Under the pieces are notes generated by a model that ran no database searches, was not told the origin of the DNA, and saw only the letters and a program-made list of their open reading frames with translations. The position numbers were made by a program, and so were the translations under genes. This document shows positions 1-11,722 of a stretch of DNA of 64,000 nt, one piece after another. Source of the DNA: Folioceros fuciformis (taxonomy: Eukaryota > Anthocerotophyta > Anthocerotopsida > Anthocerotales); contig JBNGIO010006303.1 in NCBI GenBank assembly GCA_049999805.1, positions 387,873 to 451,872 on the forward strand, read 5' to 3'. Every line of letters starts with the position of its first letter. Positions within the stretch are counted from its first letter, which is position 1.

Positions 1-149
1 AAGCTAGTAAATATATATTTGATATATGAATATATTTAAACCTACAACTATGCTTTATTGAAGTTTTTTTTTTCAATGAATTTATACATCTCTCTTTTAT
101 TGAAGTGAAGCATATGTGTTATTGAAAAATTGAAGTGGTTACTTTAAAC

Positions 150-3036
150 ATGGAAAGCCCCAAGAATGATGTTGAATTTGTGCTGCAAGGTAAGCATATT
201 GTTGTTGTTGAGATTATATTATCAAGGTGCATTAAATATTAAACCTTTGATTGCAGGTATTAATGATGGTATTGGATCCGATGTGGATACAAATATTGAT
301 TATGCATATGAGGATGTTGCAATTGAAAGCGACACTGAAGATGATGTCCAATCAGAAGATTTAGATGATACAATTCGTTCACTTCAACGATTATCATTAT
401 TACTAGGTGATAAATTACGCCCTAATCTTATTCAAAATTATGTTCTTTTTCAGTAAAAGTATGATATAATTTTATTACTCTATTTTTTGGTTCATGGTTC
501 GTCAATTTGTGATTGATTCTAGGCAAGGGGGTGAGACCAGATGGAACAACATTTGATCCATTCATAAAACGAAAAGTAGAAGTGGCTGATGACTTTATAA
601 GAAACTTCCTCTACAAAAGAGGCTTGCGAAAAACACTTGATATATTTGAGGTAAATTAATTAAAATATGAGTATTTATTATTTTTGTAAAAGAATATCCA
701 TGTGATGTTTTCACATGATACTTCAGAAAGAATGGGAGGAGATGTTGAGTAAAGGTGAAATTAATGAGAGTGAAGTTGGTAAAGTGCCAGATGAGTACAC
801 AAGGCATCTTGAAATGCAAGATGCTATTGAAAATTTGCAAAATCAACTTCATGATGCGAATCATCTAGCTCAGTACTGATCTTCCTTGTAAACATACTTA
901 AGATAATTCATTTATATTTTGGATAGGTACGAACTTTATGGATGAAAATTGTGGGGATAAGGAACTTGCCATTGAACTAAATTTTTTTCAGATTGCAGGT
1001 GTAGACAAAAAATGTTTGAAAAAATTCATAAAGAACGAAACGTGCATCGTATGCATCATAATCGGATTGCACAAGAGAAAAATAGGCTGATAACGATAAT
1101 GAAGGTTTCGATTTTAACTGGATCGTGTATGTTAGTGTCACTATCTTAGTGTCTCATATGTAGTTGCAGGAGGTGCTTATTTCAAAGTGCTGAAAATGGC
1201 AGAATTTGAAACGACATTATTCTAAATATGAACCAGTAATAACAACTTTGAAGAAAAAATATGAAGATATTCTTCGTGAGAAGGCAATGCTAGCGCTTGA
1301 AAGAGACCGACTTTTACATAAAGTAAGCTAAAAACATATGTTAGATACTACAATGTATTAATTTATCGGCATAACATGATTCTCTTTTGCGTTAGGTTAC
1401 GAGTTTACTTTCCTTAAGAGACATTAAAGATGCTGCTTGTGAGACTGTTCCCACACCACCAAAATCGATAGCATCGAGTGAAAGTACTAAACCAGATCCG
1501 TTACTTGCAACTCGAACAAATCATTTTATTGATATGGATCTTGAGCCGACTCCCGTAAACTACTTTAATTTGCAAAAGACATTTAAAGGCCACTTAATGT
1601 CAGTTAGCAAGTGAGACGTCATCATCTACTCAGTGGAGAAACAAGTGTTTTCACAAGAAACTTGAGCTTGTTGTTTTCATTTTCTAATGGAATAACATGC
1701 TGGAATTTCAACATTAGTTATGTTTGATTACAGCGTTGTTATTCATCCAAAGAAGCCCGTAGTGGTCACAGCCTCGGATGATTGTACTTGGAGAATGTGG
1801 GGTCTTCCAGCTGGTGACTTGATTATGACTGGAGACGGTCACAAAGATTGGGTTGCCGGTTTAGATTTCCATCCAAGGTGGTTTAGCTAGTATGCCAAAA
1901 GACTATATCGTTTTGGAAGTGGTAATTAATGAAGTTCTAATCTGTTGTGATGTAAACAGTGGCATGCAGTTGGTTTCATCTTCTGGAGACTGCACAGTGA
2001 AGGTTTGGAGCTTTGAGAAGGCTCGTTGTATACATACATTTACAGAACACACTCAGGTATGGATTGCATAATAACTAAACTTTACATACTTTCGACAACC
2101 TACCTGCGCTAATTTCCATACGAGAGGTAAACAAATTGATAATACAAAAAAATCAGGCAGTTTGGGCAATTGCTTTTCATTTCAGCGGTGATGTTGTTGC
2201 TAGCTCCTCTCTTGACCATACTTCACGCATTTGGGACCTCCTTGGGTTAGTTCATATGTGAAGTTTTTCATTAGCTAGAACATTATATTGATGGGAGAAT
2301 TTTTTTATTAAAATTAATCTCGTGGTTGATTTTAACTTGTGTTCCCTAGGATGAGATGTAGAGGAACACTTAGAGGTCATGTTGACTCGGTTAACGGAGT
2401 TGTATGGCAAAATTGTACAAATATTTTATGTACGGCTTCAAGTGACAAAACAGTGAGCTTATGGGATGCTAGATCCTCACTTTGTGTCCAAACTTTTTAT
2501 GGCCACCAAAGCTCGTGCAACCATGCAGCATTTGATCCCAAAGTACGTGCAGTCCAACTTTATTGATTGGGTTTTTCTTAATGATAATTATTTTTAATAT
2601 ATGTTTTCATATGAGCAACAACCTTGTTCGCAGGGATTCATGATAGCATCTGTGGATGCTAATGGTGTTGTTAAACTATGGGATGTGCGAAAAGTTCAAG
2701 AGTTTGCTACCATAAATGTGGGACCACATTCAGCAAATAAATGTTGCTTTGACAGAAGTGGTCATGTGGTTGCCATTGCAAGCAATGACAGTCGAATTAA
2801 ATGGTAAAAAAATGTGATTCAATCTTTGAGTCGAGATTTCATTGACAGATCAAGAAGAGATTACTGATGGATAGTTGTACGCACTTTTTTGCAGCTTCCA
2901 TATTGGCACAGAAGTCGTTCCAATCAACGAGTTGCGGGGACACAATGATGCGGTACAAGCATTGGTATTTGATCCCAATGGAAAGTTTCTTGTGTCTGGA
3001 GGATCTGATAGCACTTTTAGAATATGGTCAGCTTGA
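150..3036 (+). CDS. PF20: PF20/SPAG16-like WD40 protein of the axonemal central pair
   Basis: Thirteen exons join in phase: 150-189, 257-406, 523-650, 727-872, 999-1104, 1203-1322, 1396-1610, 1734-1877, 1960-2056, 2157-2245, 2350-2542, 2634-2803, 2895-3036. They give about 579 residues, close to algal PF20 and human SPAG16. An acidic N-terminus leads into a charged helical segment with DDFIRNFL and YEPVITTLKKKYE, then seven WD40 repeats with typical ends such as DCTWRMWG, DCTVKVWS, DHTSRIWD and DKTVSLWD. In flagellated eukaryotes this protein sits on the bridge between the central-pair microtubules and is needed for motility, so here it should act in sperm. The gene is AT-rich, unlike the GC-rich genes beside it. 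The start is the first ATG of a 13-codon first exon. That short exon is the least certain part. Confidence 0.9.
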
Positions 3037-3591
3037 ATTTTTTCCTAAGTGTGACCCTCCTCTTCAAAAGGCTAGGATTGGTCTCCAAGTCTTGGGATAA
3101 ATAGGTTTTCCTACTGTTTGTTTTTTTTTGGGTCAAAATAAAGACTCTAATCTCATAGAAAACTAGAACTTATTGTTAAGCTGTTCATGAAAAACTAATG
3201 TTATTGAGAAAGTAGAACTTCAAAGAGTTCTATACTTTACTTATTGACGTTACAATTTGACAGAAAAATTGTAAAAGTATAAATAGTTTTTAAATTATAC
3301 ATAGATATTGAGCAAGAATATACAGAGCCTAAATATTTCAACTTAGGGTTTCGGGTATCAAATTGAACCAACCCTCCGGGTACAATACGCGTACGGTTAG
3401 AACAGTACTGAAAGCACACTAGTCGTGCCCGGCCGGTAGGAATGTCCTCCGGGAATGATAAGACGTGGGCCTTGCAGGGCATGGCATCATCCAAATTGCA
3501 AAGACACGATAGCCGTAGCAACTTGATCGTTCAAGGTTTCCATTGACCTCCGGGCTGCCCTTTGATGACTGCCCTGGGACGTGAGACATGG
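3037..3591. other. Intergenic gap between convergent genes
   Basis: About 550 bp lies between the stop codons of PF20 (+) and the helicase (-), and should hold both 3' untranslated regions. Its PF20 side is AT-rich and its helicase side GC-richer. I see no other gene. Confidence 0.6.
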
Positions 3592-6500
3592 CTAGGAGTG
3601 ACCTACGGTAGCTTGTGGTGACGATTTACTAGAATCGGAGACGCGCGCTTTCATGCCACCATGCTTTCTTGGCGGTGGCCGTTTCCTCTTATACTTCCGC
3701 TTAGGAAGTGCAAGAATCCACGCGGGGACCTCGCTGCCGGACAACACCATCGTGTTGGCTATTGAGCGTATGAATGCAGCATCCTTCTCCGTGTACAGCG
3801 TCACTGCCTTTCCTTGCTTTCCTGCTCTACCAGCGCGACCTGGACAAGCAGTCCGTGGATCAGAGAAGGCAACAGAGAACAACAATCTCAGCCCGTTCCA
3901 TCTCCTCAGGCAGGCATGAATCCACTCACCAATTCTGTGAACGTAGTCAATCGTGGACAGAGGCATGTCAAAGTTGATCACCAGATTTATGTTCTTGAAA
4001 TCTATTCCGCGAGCCACAACGTCAGTTGCGACCAGAACCCAGGTTTTTCCTGATTGGAAATTTTCGACGGCCAAAGAGCGCTGCAAGTCAATTGGTACAT
4101 GGTGATCTAAGTACCAGCACTTCGTCTGGGACCTCAAGTTGTACAGTAACAGATTCGAAGAGTTGCCAGGTAGGTGGAAGAATCCAATAACTGACCTGAT
4201 GTTGAGACCGGTCTCCGTGAATACTATCTACGTTGATACCCTCCAACAGGAGATTCTCGTGTAGCTCCTTAGCCCTCTCCTTACTTTGAACAAAAATGAT
4301 GACAGGGGGCTCAAAATCCTGCAACACACATTCAGAATAGGTCAGTCATCAGTCATCAACAACCTGACTAGGCGTTCAAGCACCATAGAGCTTCCCCCGT
4401 CAGGCATTCCTGTTTCTCTAAAGAATTGTAGCGGCGAATGCAAGAGCGCGTCCCAGCCACAGCGACAACACCCAAAACAGCCACACCCATGACAGCATGC
4501 CCGAAAGCGAGGGTAAAGACTGCAATAGTGATTTCAGAGGTCCATTACCTCTGAATCAAGATCCTCTGGAGACTTCATGCCCTACCCTTTACTCTCAGTA
4601 TCCACACACAGCTCAGAAGAAATCACCTTATGACCACTAGTATACCTCTCTAAAAATCTGACGAAGCGCAAGACGCTTCCCATCTTCACTCCCAACAAAC
4701 ACCAACCGCTGATTTACACTCTGAGATGCCGAATTCCTACAAAACAGTAATGCTCATCAATGCAAGACTCACTGGCGGGGTTCCTCCTTGCTCTGGTAAC
4801 AGACCAAAAATACCTTCGACTGTCCTCAAACACGGGTCTTTTGCATAGTACACCAATCACTATCCACTTAGCATCACCATTCATGATATCAAGACAACGA
4901 TACAAGGAAAGCAACAACAGGAAAACGCTAACCTTTCGCCGATGACTATACGTGCAGCATCATGCATGATAGACCGCGCTAATTCTTCAACCGTATCAGG
5001 CAAGGTGGCGCTAAACAACGCTCTAACAACTGCAGGGTTTGCACAAGCAGCAACCACAGCATCGATGTCCTTGACGAAACCCATCTCGAATAGCTTGTCT
5101 GCCTCATCCAAGACTAGGTGAGTGACACTACACATCAAAACCGCAGAGATATTAGCCCCATCACCATCATTGCAGATCTCGCTACATGACTGCATACCCA
5201 TGGACTGAAGATGGAGACGCAAGGAAGGCAACTGTCAAGGACTACCTGCTGAGGTCTATCTTTGACCTCTTCAACAGAAGCTGCAGCCTTCGCGGAGTGG
5301 AAACAAGAATGTCACAGGCACACTTTTCCAAGCTAGCCCGTTGGAACAGTGTTTTTGTCATTGCCTTTATACTGAAGTTTTTCCCTTCACTTAGCCTCCG
5401 GGATTCACGGGCTGTTTGCAGAGCAAGTTCTCGAGTTGGGCACAAAACAAGAGCGCGAATCGGTCCAGTTTTGGGCGCCTGCAATCCACATTAAGCACCA
5501 GACGTCAGCAGGTACTCTCATGACCACGTGGCTGGTGATCAACACACAGAAGTCCCTAGCCAAAGGGGATCCAAACCTTAAGCTTCATCAAAATGGGCAA
5601 CATGAAGGCCAATGTTTTGCCAGAGCCTGTCGGGGCACATGCTAGACATTCCCGATCCTGCAGGTAAGCAGCAGCTCCATGAAATGAGAACAGGACGACA
5701 TACTACTTCCACAAAGCAGTGTCAAATACGACGCGACCCTAAAACAAAGGAAAAAAAAGAAAAAAAGCAAGCTGCAACTCTACGAGGGATTGGTGTTGAG
5801 CCACAGTGACAGAGACAAGAGAAGCATACACTGAGAAGCAGCGGGATAGCCTGCCGCTGTATTGGGGTTGGCTCCTTGTACCCAGATTGGACGATGTTGG
5901 TCAGCAGATATGACTTGCACCGATACCTGAAATGTTCCACGCACATTTTTGAAAGGCTTGAACCCTCATCGTTCTTACTTCACACCATCAACACGGCTCA
6001 CATCTAAACAACAGGAGAAATGCAAATCTGAACCAAGCAGCTCACCGTGATTTCAGCTGCTCAAAATCCTCCAGCGGTGCGGGGATGTCATGGCCTGCAA
6101 CATGAATTCGAAACTTCTTCCTCATCACAGCAGCAGCCTGTACGCCACAATACGTCGGTCACAGTATCCCAATAACCCCTAACTCAACCGAAAAACAACT
6201 AGCCACAAACCTCCTCAGCAGAAATCCTCGACTTGGCATCATCTTGACCTCCAGGTTTCTGTCTCTTGATCAGAGGGGCAGGCGAGGCAGCAATGGGCTT
6301 GAATATGCTCACACTCCCGTCAACATCCCCTGCCACGCCACACCCAATGTCAGACTCTTCCAGACAAATTCGGTCCAAATCACACCACTTTCGTAACAAC
6401 GGATTACCTGGATCAGCGCTTCCTTTCCGTTTCCGATTGGTCTGCAGCGACACTGCATCCACATTTCCACTCCTCTGACGGCCCTTTCCCTGCGGGTCAT

Positions 6501-6704
6501 GAGCAACTACAGACGGGACCTCCTCGAGCTCCTCCTTTCCCTGCCGACGCCAATTTTGCAGCCTTAGGTAATCAGAATCAATTCCGCTGGATCCATCACA
6601 GCCCTTCAACCACCGTCACCTGCCCGCACCTTGAGTAGCCGGAGGTCCTTCCGCACTCGCTCCTTGTCAAAGTGCACCCCGGCGAACAAAAAGGATGTGT
6701 CCAT
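3592..6704 (-). CDS. RH57: DEAD-box RNA helicase, ROK1/DDX52 type (RH57-like)
   Basis: Twelve exons on the minus strand join in phase (6704-6630, 6540-6408, 6329-6211, 6137-6046, 5926-5830, 5657-5577, 5478-5246, 5127-4933, 4736-4646, 4318-4196, 4080-3930, 3839-3592), giving 545 residues, the usual size for plant RH57. The N-terminus MDTSFLFAG is a family mark. In order come the Q motif (GYKEPTPIQ), motif I (APTGSGKT), Ia (PTRELALQ), Ib (STPRRL), II (DEAD), III (SAT), IV (VIIFVQS), V ([10 protein letters not shown]) and VI (HRIGRAGRAG). The tail is basic ([14 protein letters not shown]). Yeast Rok1 acts in early 18S rRNA maturation in the nucleolus, and the same role is likely here. Introns are 70-330 bp. 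The gene is divergent from the plastid L28 gene across 273 bp. Confidence 0.93.
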
Positions 6705-6977
6705 AGCGATGGCGGCACAAACGGCCCTTTTCCTCCTTACTCTCAGAACATGCTACTACCACACGTATTTATGGGTGGTTTGGTCTCATATTTTCGTCAG
6801 TAGCTTCTCCATTTATTCCGAGCGTTACCTTGGTATGTATTGAATAGGGCAACGACGTCAGCAGAATTGAATCGGTTTAAATGAATATTACAGGATATAG
6901 ATTATAGCTAGAAAAAGCAGGGGAAGTGCTGGAAGTCTTGTGGCCTGGACGCAGGACCGAAAATCCACTCCAAGGCA
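6705..6977. promoter_or_regulatory. Shared promoter region between RH57 and plastid L28 genes
   Basis: Two divergent start codons are only 273 bp apart, so both promoters and 5' leaders must fit here. I see no clear TATA box close to either start. Confidence 0.45.
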
Positions 6978-7514
6978 ATGGCGCTGGCGATGGCAATGGC
7001 GAGCACAAGCGGAATGTCAATGGCACCGGCCAGCGGCCTGGTCTCCTCCTTCTGCAGAGGCACTCGCGCTCCTGCTCTCAGCAGCCGAGGTTCAGAGCTG
7101 CGCGGCCTTCACTTTTCCGCCTCCCCGTCCTCATCTTCGGCCTGTTGCTCTGCTCCCTCGCCGCTCGTTGTGCAGCCTGTTGCAAGTGCGTTGCACGCTT
7201 TCTCCTTCACCTTTCTCGTAAGTTTGGCCGATGTCACTCCTGTCTCACATTCCTCACATCCTCGTCCCGCCTGCTGTGCAGAAAGAGTGTGCGACCTCAC
7301 GGGTAAGAAGGCGAACAATGGGTACAAGGTCTCCTTCTCTAACCACCGGACGAAGAAGCTGCAGGGTGTGAACCTCCAGTACAAGAGATTATGGTGGGAG
7401 GAGGGCAAGAGATTCGTGAAGCTCAGGATTTCGACCAAAGCTCTGAAGACAATTGAGAAGAAGGGTTTAAGCGCCATGGCCAAGGAAGCGGGCCTCGATC
7501 TGAACCAGTACTGA
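6978..7514 (+). CDS. RPL28: Plastid 50S ribosomal protein bL28c, nuclear-encoded
   Basis: Two exons (6978-7185, 7282-7514) encode 146 residues. The first exon holds a Ser/Ala-rich N-terminus typical of a plastid transit peptide ([15 protein letters not shown]). The second holds the bL28 core, including [40 protein letters not shown] and [13 protein letters not shown]. The family binds 23S rRNA in the large subunit of the chloroplast ribosome. A donor at GCAA|gtgcgt (phase 1) gives the conserved join into KRVCDLTG. A later gtaagt at 7218 would put the core out of frame, so I rejected it. Length matches the Arabidopsis protein. Confidence 0.93.
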   Translation: MALAMAMASTSGMSMAPASGLVSSFCRGTRAPALSSRGSELRGLHFSASPSSSSACCSAPSPLVVQPVASALHAFSFTFLVSLADVTPVSHSSHPRPACCAERVCDLTGKKANNGYKVSFSNHRTKKLQGVNLQYKRLWWEEGKRFVKLRISTKALKTIEKKGLSAMAKEAGLDLNQY

Positions 7515-7886
7515 GGCCAGTCGTAGCATTCGCGGTCCAGTGGCAGGGCTAGGGTACGAGGCATTGGAGTCGGTAGGATGGAGCAGCGTCTCCCGCGTGC
7601 GTGTAGAGTGCAAGGTAGATAGTAGGCGCAGTGGCGGTGTGAATGCATCCTGCGTCATTCCGAGGATGTCCTACTCCACCTTGGCCTTCTAACTTTGGCG
7701 AGCCCATACGGATGTAATCGTGATTATAGAGCCGTAAAATGTTTTTGGCTGTGTTTTTCGGTTGGCCGGAAACGATGCCCGCATAATCCCCGCTCTTTCT
7801 TCGATGCCTGATGTGGGCGTAACGTAACAGGAGAGCGCGCCAGACGAGAGGGCTGACAGTGGGTTTGTGGAGGTTGCGGTGTGGCG

Positions 7887-9367
7887 ATGGCAGGACCCGG
7901 CAAGAAGAAGCCGGGGGGGAAGGCTGCATCGGCAAGCAAGCAGGACCCGGTGCGGGTGTTTGCGGAGCGGGTGCGGGACCACAAGAATCTGGAGTCGCGC
8001 TGGGCGGTGTTGCAGGAGGCAAGGGTGGAGTATTTCAGGGCCAAGGATTTCGTGGCGCTGCTGGCGGCGAATCCTGAGCTGCGGAAGGTGCTGGGAGCGG
8101 AGCTGGGTGAGGAAGCGGGGTATGAGGAGCTGGGCAATCTGCTGCTGCACCGGAAGCTCATCGTGCGGTGTGATCGGGTGGTGAAGACTCTGCGCCCCGG
8201 CAAGAAGAAGCTTTCCAAGTGGCCTGCCCGCATCGAGATCTTCCAGGTTAGTGGAACTGGGCTGCGGGGCTGAGCTGGGGATGAGGAGCTGGATCGGAGT
8301 GTATGTGGAACGCGAATGGCTGTCGTCTGTGTAGTGTGCACGATTCCGAGGGGCGGAGCTGAATTGTTGTGGTTTGGTTTGCCGGTTGGTGTGAGTATGA
8401 TTACTGACGGATGTGTGGGACGTATGTGTTGCCAGGAGCAAGAGTTCTCGCTGGATGATGCTTTTTTTGCCTGGACGTTTGAGAGGAGGAGTCCCTTGTG
8501 GCAAACTGCGCTCTCAATTTTGCTTTTAGTCGTGACAGTAGGGTGCTGTTTGTTTCCATTGTTTCCGCATTGGTGCAAGCTGGTGGTGCTGTACCTGTGC
8601 TTAGCGTTCCTAGCTCTCATCGTTGGCACTCTGCTCGGTATGTATCCTCAGCGTGTTTCCTTGTGGCTTCTTCACCTTGTTGATTCACGGCTGGTGTGTA
8701 TCCTACTGAGGACCTGCTGCTGGTCTTGTAGTTCGCTGGGCAATTTTTGGACTTTTGTGGATTGTCCTCGGGAAAAGGATTTGGTTCTTCCCCAACATCC
8801 TCGCTGAAGAGGCAACGTTTTCAGAGTTATTCGTATTCCTGCCTGATTGGAGTGAGGCTAAGGAGCCCCCACCGAAGTGGACCGCTCGAGTCGGCTTTGC
8901 TCTAGTCACTTTGTTGACTCTTTGGTTTCTGGTGCACCATTCCCCGGACGAGTCCGCACGGATCAGGTTCGGGTTTGGGTTTGTCAGGATGTTTTCCTCT
9001 CCATCCCTTGCTTTGCAGATCGGTGTGTGTGTTGATCCCCTTCTTGGAATGATGCAGGTACAAGAGAAAAGTCACGAACACACTTGATGACATCCTGGAG
9101 TTCAAGTTTTCGGCTCTTACTGGAAAGACGGCACCTACTATTGTGCCAGAGGCCGTTTCGGTGAATGATTCTACTTCAGACGAAAGCCATTCCACTGAGG
9201 GTACAGTGGATGACATTCCGGGTAGCCCCTCGGGGGATGATTTGACTGATGAGGGCGTAGACGAGGGGCTTAACGAAGAGGAAACTCAGTCAGAAACATC
9301 AGAAACGTCAGAAACAGCGGCCTCTGAAGCGGATGCAACCCAGGGAACCAAAAAAGATGAACTGTAG
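7887..9367 (+). CDS. SEC62: Sec62, ER protein translocation subunit, with C-terminal KDEL
   Basis: Four exons (7887-8246, 8436-8637, 8732-8966, 9058-9367) encode 368 residues. The cytosolic N-domain carries YFRAKDF and the strongly conserved LIVRCDRVVKTLRPGKKKL. Then come FFAWTFERRSPLWQT and hydrophobic segments at about residues 140-165 and 168-205, the conserved GKRIWFFPNILAEEAT, another membrane segment (GFALVTLLTLWFLVHH), and HHSPDESAR. Sec62 works with Sec63 and the Sec61 channel in post-translational import into the ER. The last 80 or so residues form an acidic Ser/Thr/Glu tail ending in KKDEL at the stop. The third membrane segment would place this tail in the ER lumen, where KDEL functions. 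The start is the ATG in GGCGATGGCAGG; the family keeps this N-terminus short. Confidence 0.93.
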
Positions 9368-11248
9368 CATGGGACTTCCGCAAGAAAAGATTAAACATTT
9401 TGTGCCAGAAATAAGTGGCACGCTTTCTATCCCCCGTTCGCCTTGCTTCCTTGGGTCAGTCCGTTTGTCTTCTAGTAACGTGTTGCTCTTCCAGCGTCAG
9501 CCTTCATTTTAGCCAGACATGCGTCCTGTGAGAAAGCTACTTGTAAGTAGTAATACTGAATGACATCTGTTATGGAGAGGCAGGCTATGGGGACACAAAA
9601 AACTTGTTGGCACAGCTTCCCTGCAGGTGACCAGACGCGCTGTTACGAGAATGATGTGGCCAAGCCCTCGCACTGGTCAGACTCAGGAGCACATGTACAC
9701 AAACGGGTAGAGTCCTCAGGCGCAGGTCAACCACCTTTCGACGATCCAGGCTAAGGGTGAGTCACTATCTTACTGGATGTATCACACGCAACCCTGAGAG
9801 GAACACAGACACTAGCTTGACAAGCCAAGACACTGGAGCTTATAAGCTTCTTAGGAGCAACAGCGCATAACCCTGTCTCAAAGATGGGAATGGGGTACAT
9901 GTTAATGCGGAATGAATTATCGGAATGCTGGACATCATGGTACGTGCTAGGCCCTTGGAGAGCCAAGGCTTTTAGCAAGCTAGACCTCTGGCTTCTCAAC
10001 AGAAAACTAACGACCAAGAACCTTGAAGTCCTTGGGCCTGTATTGATATTTAAAGGGCGGTGCAATCCGTAACGGTAGGGTGTAGCCCAAAATGGGTTCT
10101 TGTTCAGCTCTCCATGGGCCCCATCATGTTGTGTAGTCCGAATGTAGTACGCGGAATTCCAGACCGAAGTGTGCTGGTTTTCAGCCCCAATGGTCCCATG
10201 TTGTAAGGTCGGCAGGGACTCTCGCCGATTGGTAGATGGACATTTCTCATCCACATTTCTCTGTGGTAAGACTTTAAAGATCAAGTAGAATAGTTATTGT
10301 TGATAGATAATCGTGGGGAGGTGCAGAGGTGCAGTGGCCCGGTCACATGCACTGCGTGAGGGAGCCCAACACACCATCTAGATGTGACGTGTTCAGGACA
10401 ATTACATGCCACGGCCTGGATACCGGCACTACTGAAGTACACACCCACAGTCATGAACATAAGCTGTGCGCGCCGGATCCTCTATGCCTAACGCCTGATG
10501 TAGGCCAGAAAACGACGTCTAGTGACAGTGCCATCCACCTGTTACAATACTGCTGTATCTACACTGAGTGAAACTCATACGCATTGAGAAATAAAGTTTG
10601 TAGCCAATCTCTTGATTGGAAGACTGGACGAAAATGAAAAAGAAACCGCGAGTGGTGGTCAGCAGCTTCACCCGTCAGATGGAGCTATCACTTCAAGCCC
10701 TGAGGCCGTCAAACATCTCCACAGGCTGCACTTGGACATGCAAGCGTATCATGTAGTCCACACATTACACGATGATAAAAAAAAACATTCACGACACGAG
10801 ACCATCTCAAATAATCACAAGGCAAGCTGGTCGAGTCGTCGCATTCTCGCCAAAAACGCTGTACCCTGCTGAAGACTAGAGAGGAGTTCGTGTAGTGGAA
10901 GTACGAGAAGTCACTGTGATGCTGTACGTGTAGATACTTCCGCGGGGCTTCATCCCTCCATCTCGGCGGAGACTGTGCCTCAGCCAGATCTGAGTCTAGA
11001 GACAATCACCCGAGCTCAGACCGAAAGAGCCGCGGATGTCGACCACAGATCCGCTGACGCTCGTAGCCTCCTGTCTGCACGATCAGACAACAAATCGCAC
11101 GGATTGTGCCCGTGGCCACATCCTGCAGCCAACAGTTATCCGGCGAAGCACACTGTAGTACAAATCAACGCAAACGAGGCACGCCACAAGCTCCCTAGCT
11201 GACAAAAAAAAGCAAGGGAGGCACACAGCGCTGCGATCAGAAGACATT
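9368..11248. other. Intergenic stretch without a recognisable gene
   Basis: Beyond the Sec62 3' region there are only overlapping ORFs on both strands with no family signature or splice support. The longest, on the minus strand at 9751-10284, matches nothing I recognise. Confidence 0.5.
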
Positions 11249-11363
11249 GGAGAGAAGTTTGCTGTGAAAGCTGTGGATTGCATCTCGAGAACTCCCACGC
11301 TGACGTCGCTGCGGCACCGCCTAAAACAATGCAGGCTACAGATTTCGCAGCAAACTTCTCTCC
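11249..11363 (+). ncRNA. Candidate miRNA-precursor-like stem-loop
   Basis: A 35-nt left arm (11249-11283) and a 35-nt right arm (11329-11363) are reverse complements at 30 of 35 positions, starting with 16 perfect pairs, around a 45-nt loop. Read as plus-strand RNA, three of the five differences are G:U wobbles. That leaves two true mismatches (arm positions 22 and 29), both A/G. On the minus strand the wobbles become A:C mismatches, so the plus strand folds better. Arm length, loop size and scattered mismatches fit a plant MIRNA foldback. Neither arm matches a conserved plant miRNA that I know. Both arms also read as similar peptides (GEKFAVKAV and GEKFAAKSV), as expected if the foldback came from an inverted duplication of coding DNA. 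Expression is unknown. Confidence 0.4.
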
Positions 11364-11658
11364 GAAGCTGACGAGCTCGCGCATAAGCACCTCGCCGCCA
11401 GGCATGCCGAATGCTCTCAACGCGAGACAAGTAACCCGACGTCCCAGAGCTCGGCAGCTAGACACGCTCCCTCTCACACTCCGCGCCACTTCCTTTACCC
11501 GCACCATGGAAGGCAGGGCCACACCGGCAACTTGCGAGTGCGCGTCAGACGCCTCTGATCTCGGCGGAGCAAGGGGCGAAAAGAAGAAGAGCGCAGTGGT
11601 ACCAGCGCCGGGCCACCGGCTCCTACCATCACTCAGCCAATCAGTCCCAGTCCAGTAG

Positions 11659-11722
11659 GTGCCCTCTCCCTCTTCCACTCTCTCCCCTACTCTCTCTCGC
11701 TCTCTCTCTCTCTCCCCGCTTT
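11659..11722. repeat. CT-rich microsatellite tract
   Basis: A pyrimidine run dominated by CT and CTCTC units follows the stem-loop by about 300 bp. Such tracts are common in plant promoters and 5' leaders, but no coding gene begins directly after it. Confidence 0.6.

Noticed and set aside
9751-10284. 177-codon ORF on the minus strand after Sec62
   Set aside because: No family signature, biased composition and no splice partners; probably chance in the spacer.
11136-11678. 180-codon minus-strand ORF with hydrophobic stretches covering the stem-loop
   Set aside because: It spans both hairpin arms and the loop, and shows no recognisable domain. The foldback explains the region better, though a coding origin of the arms remains possible.
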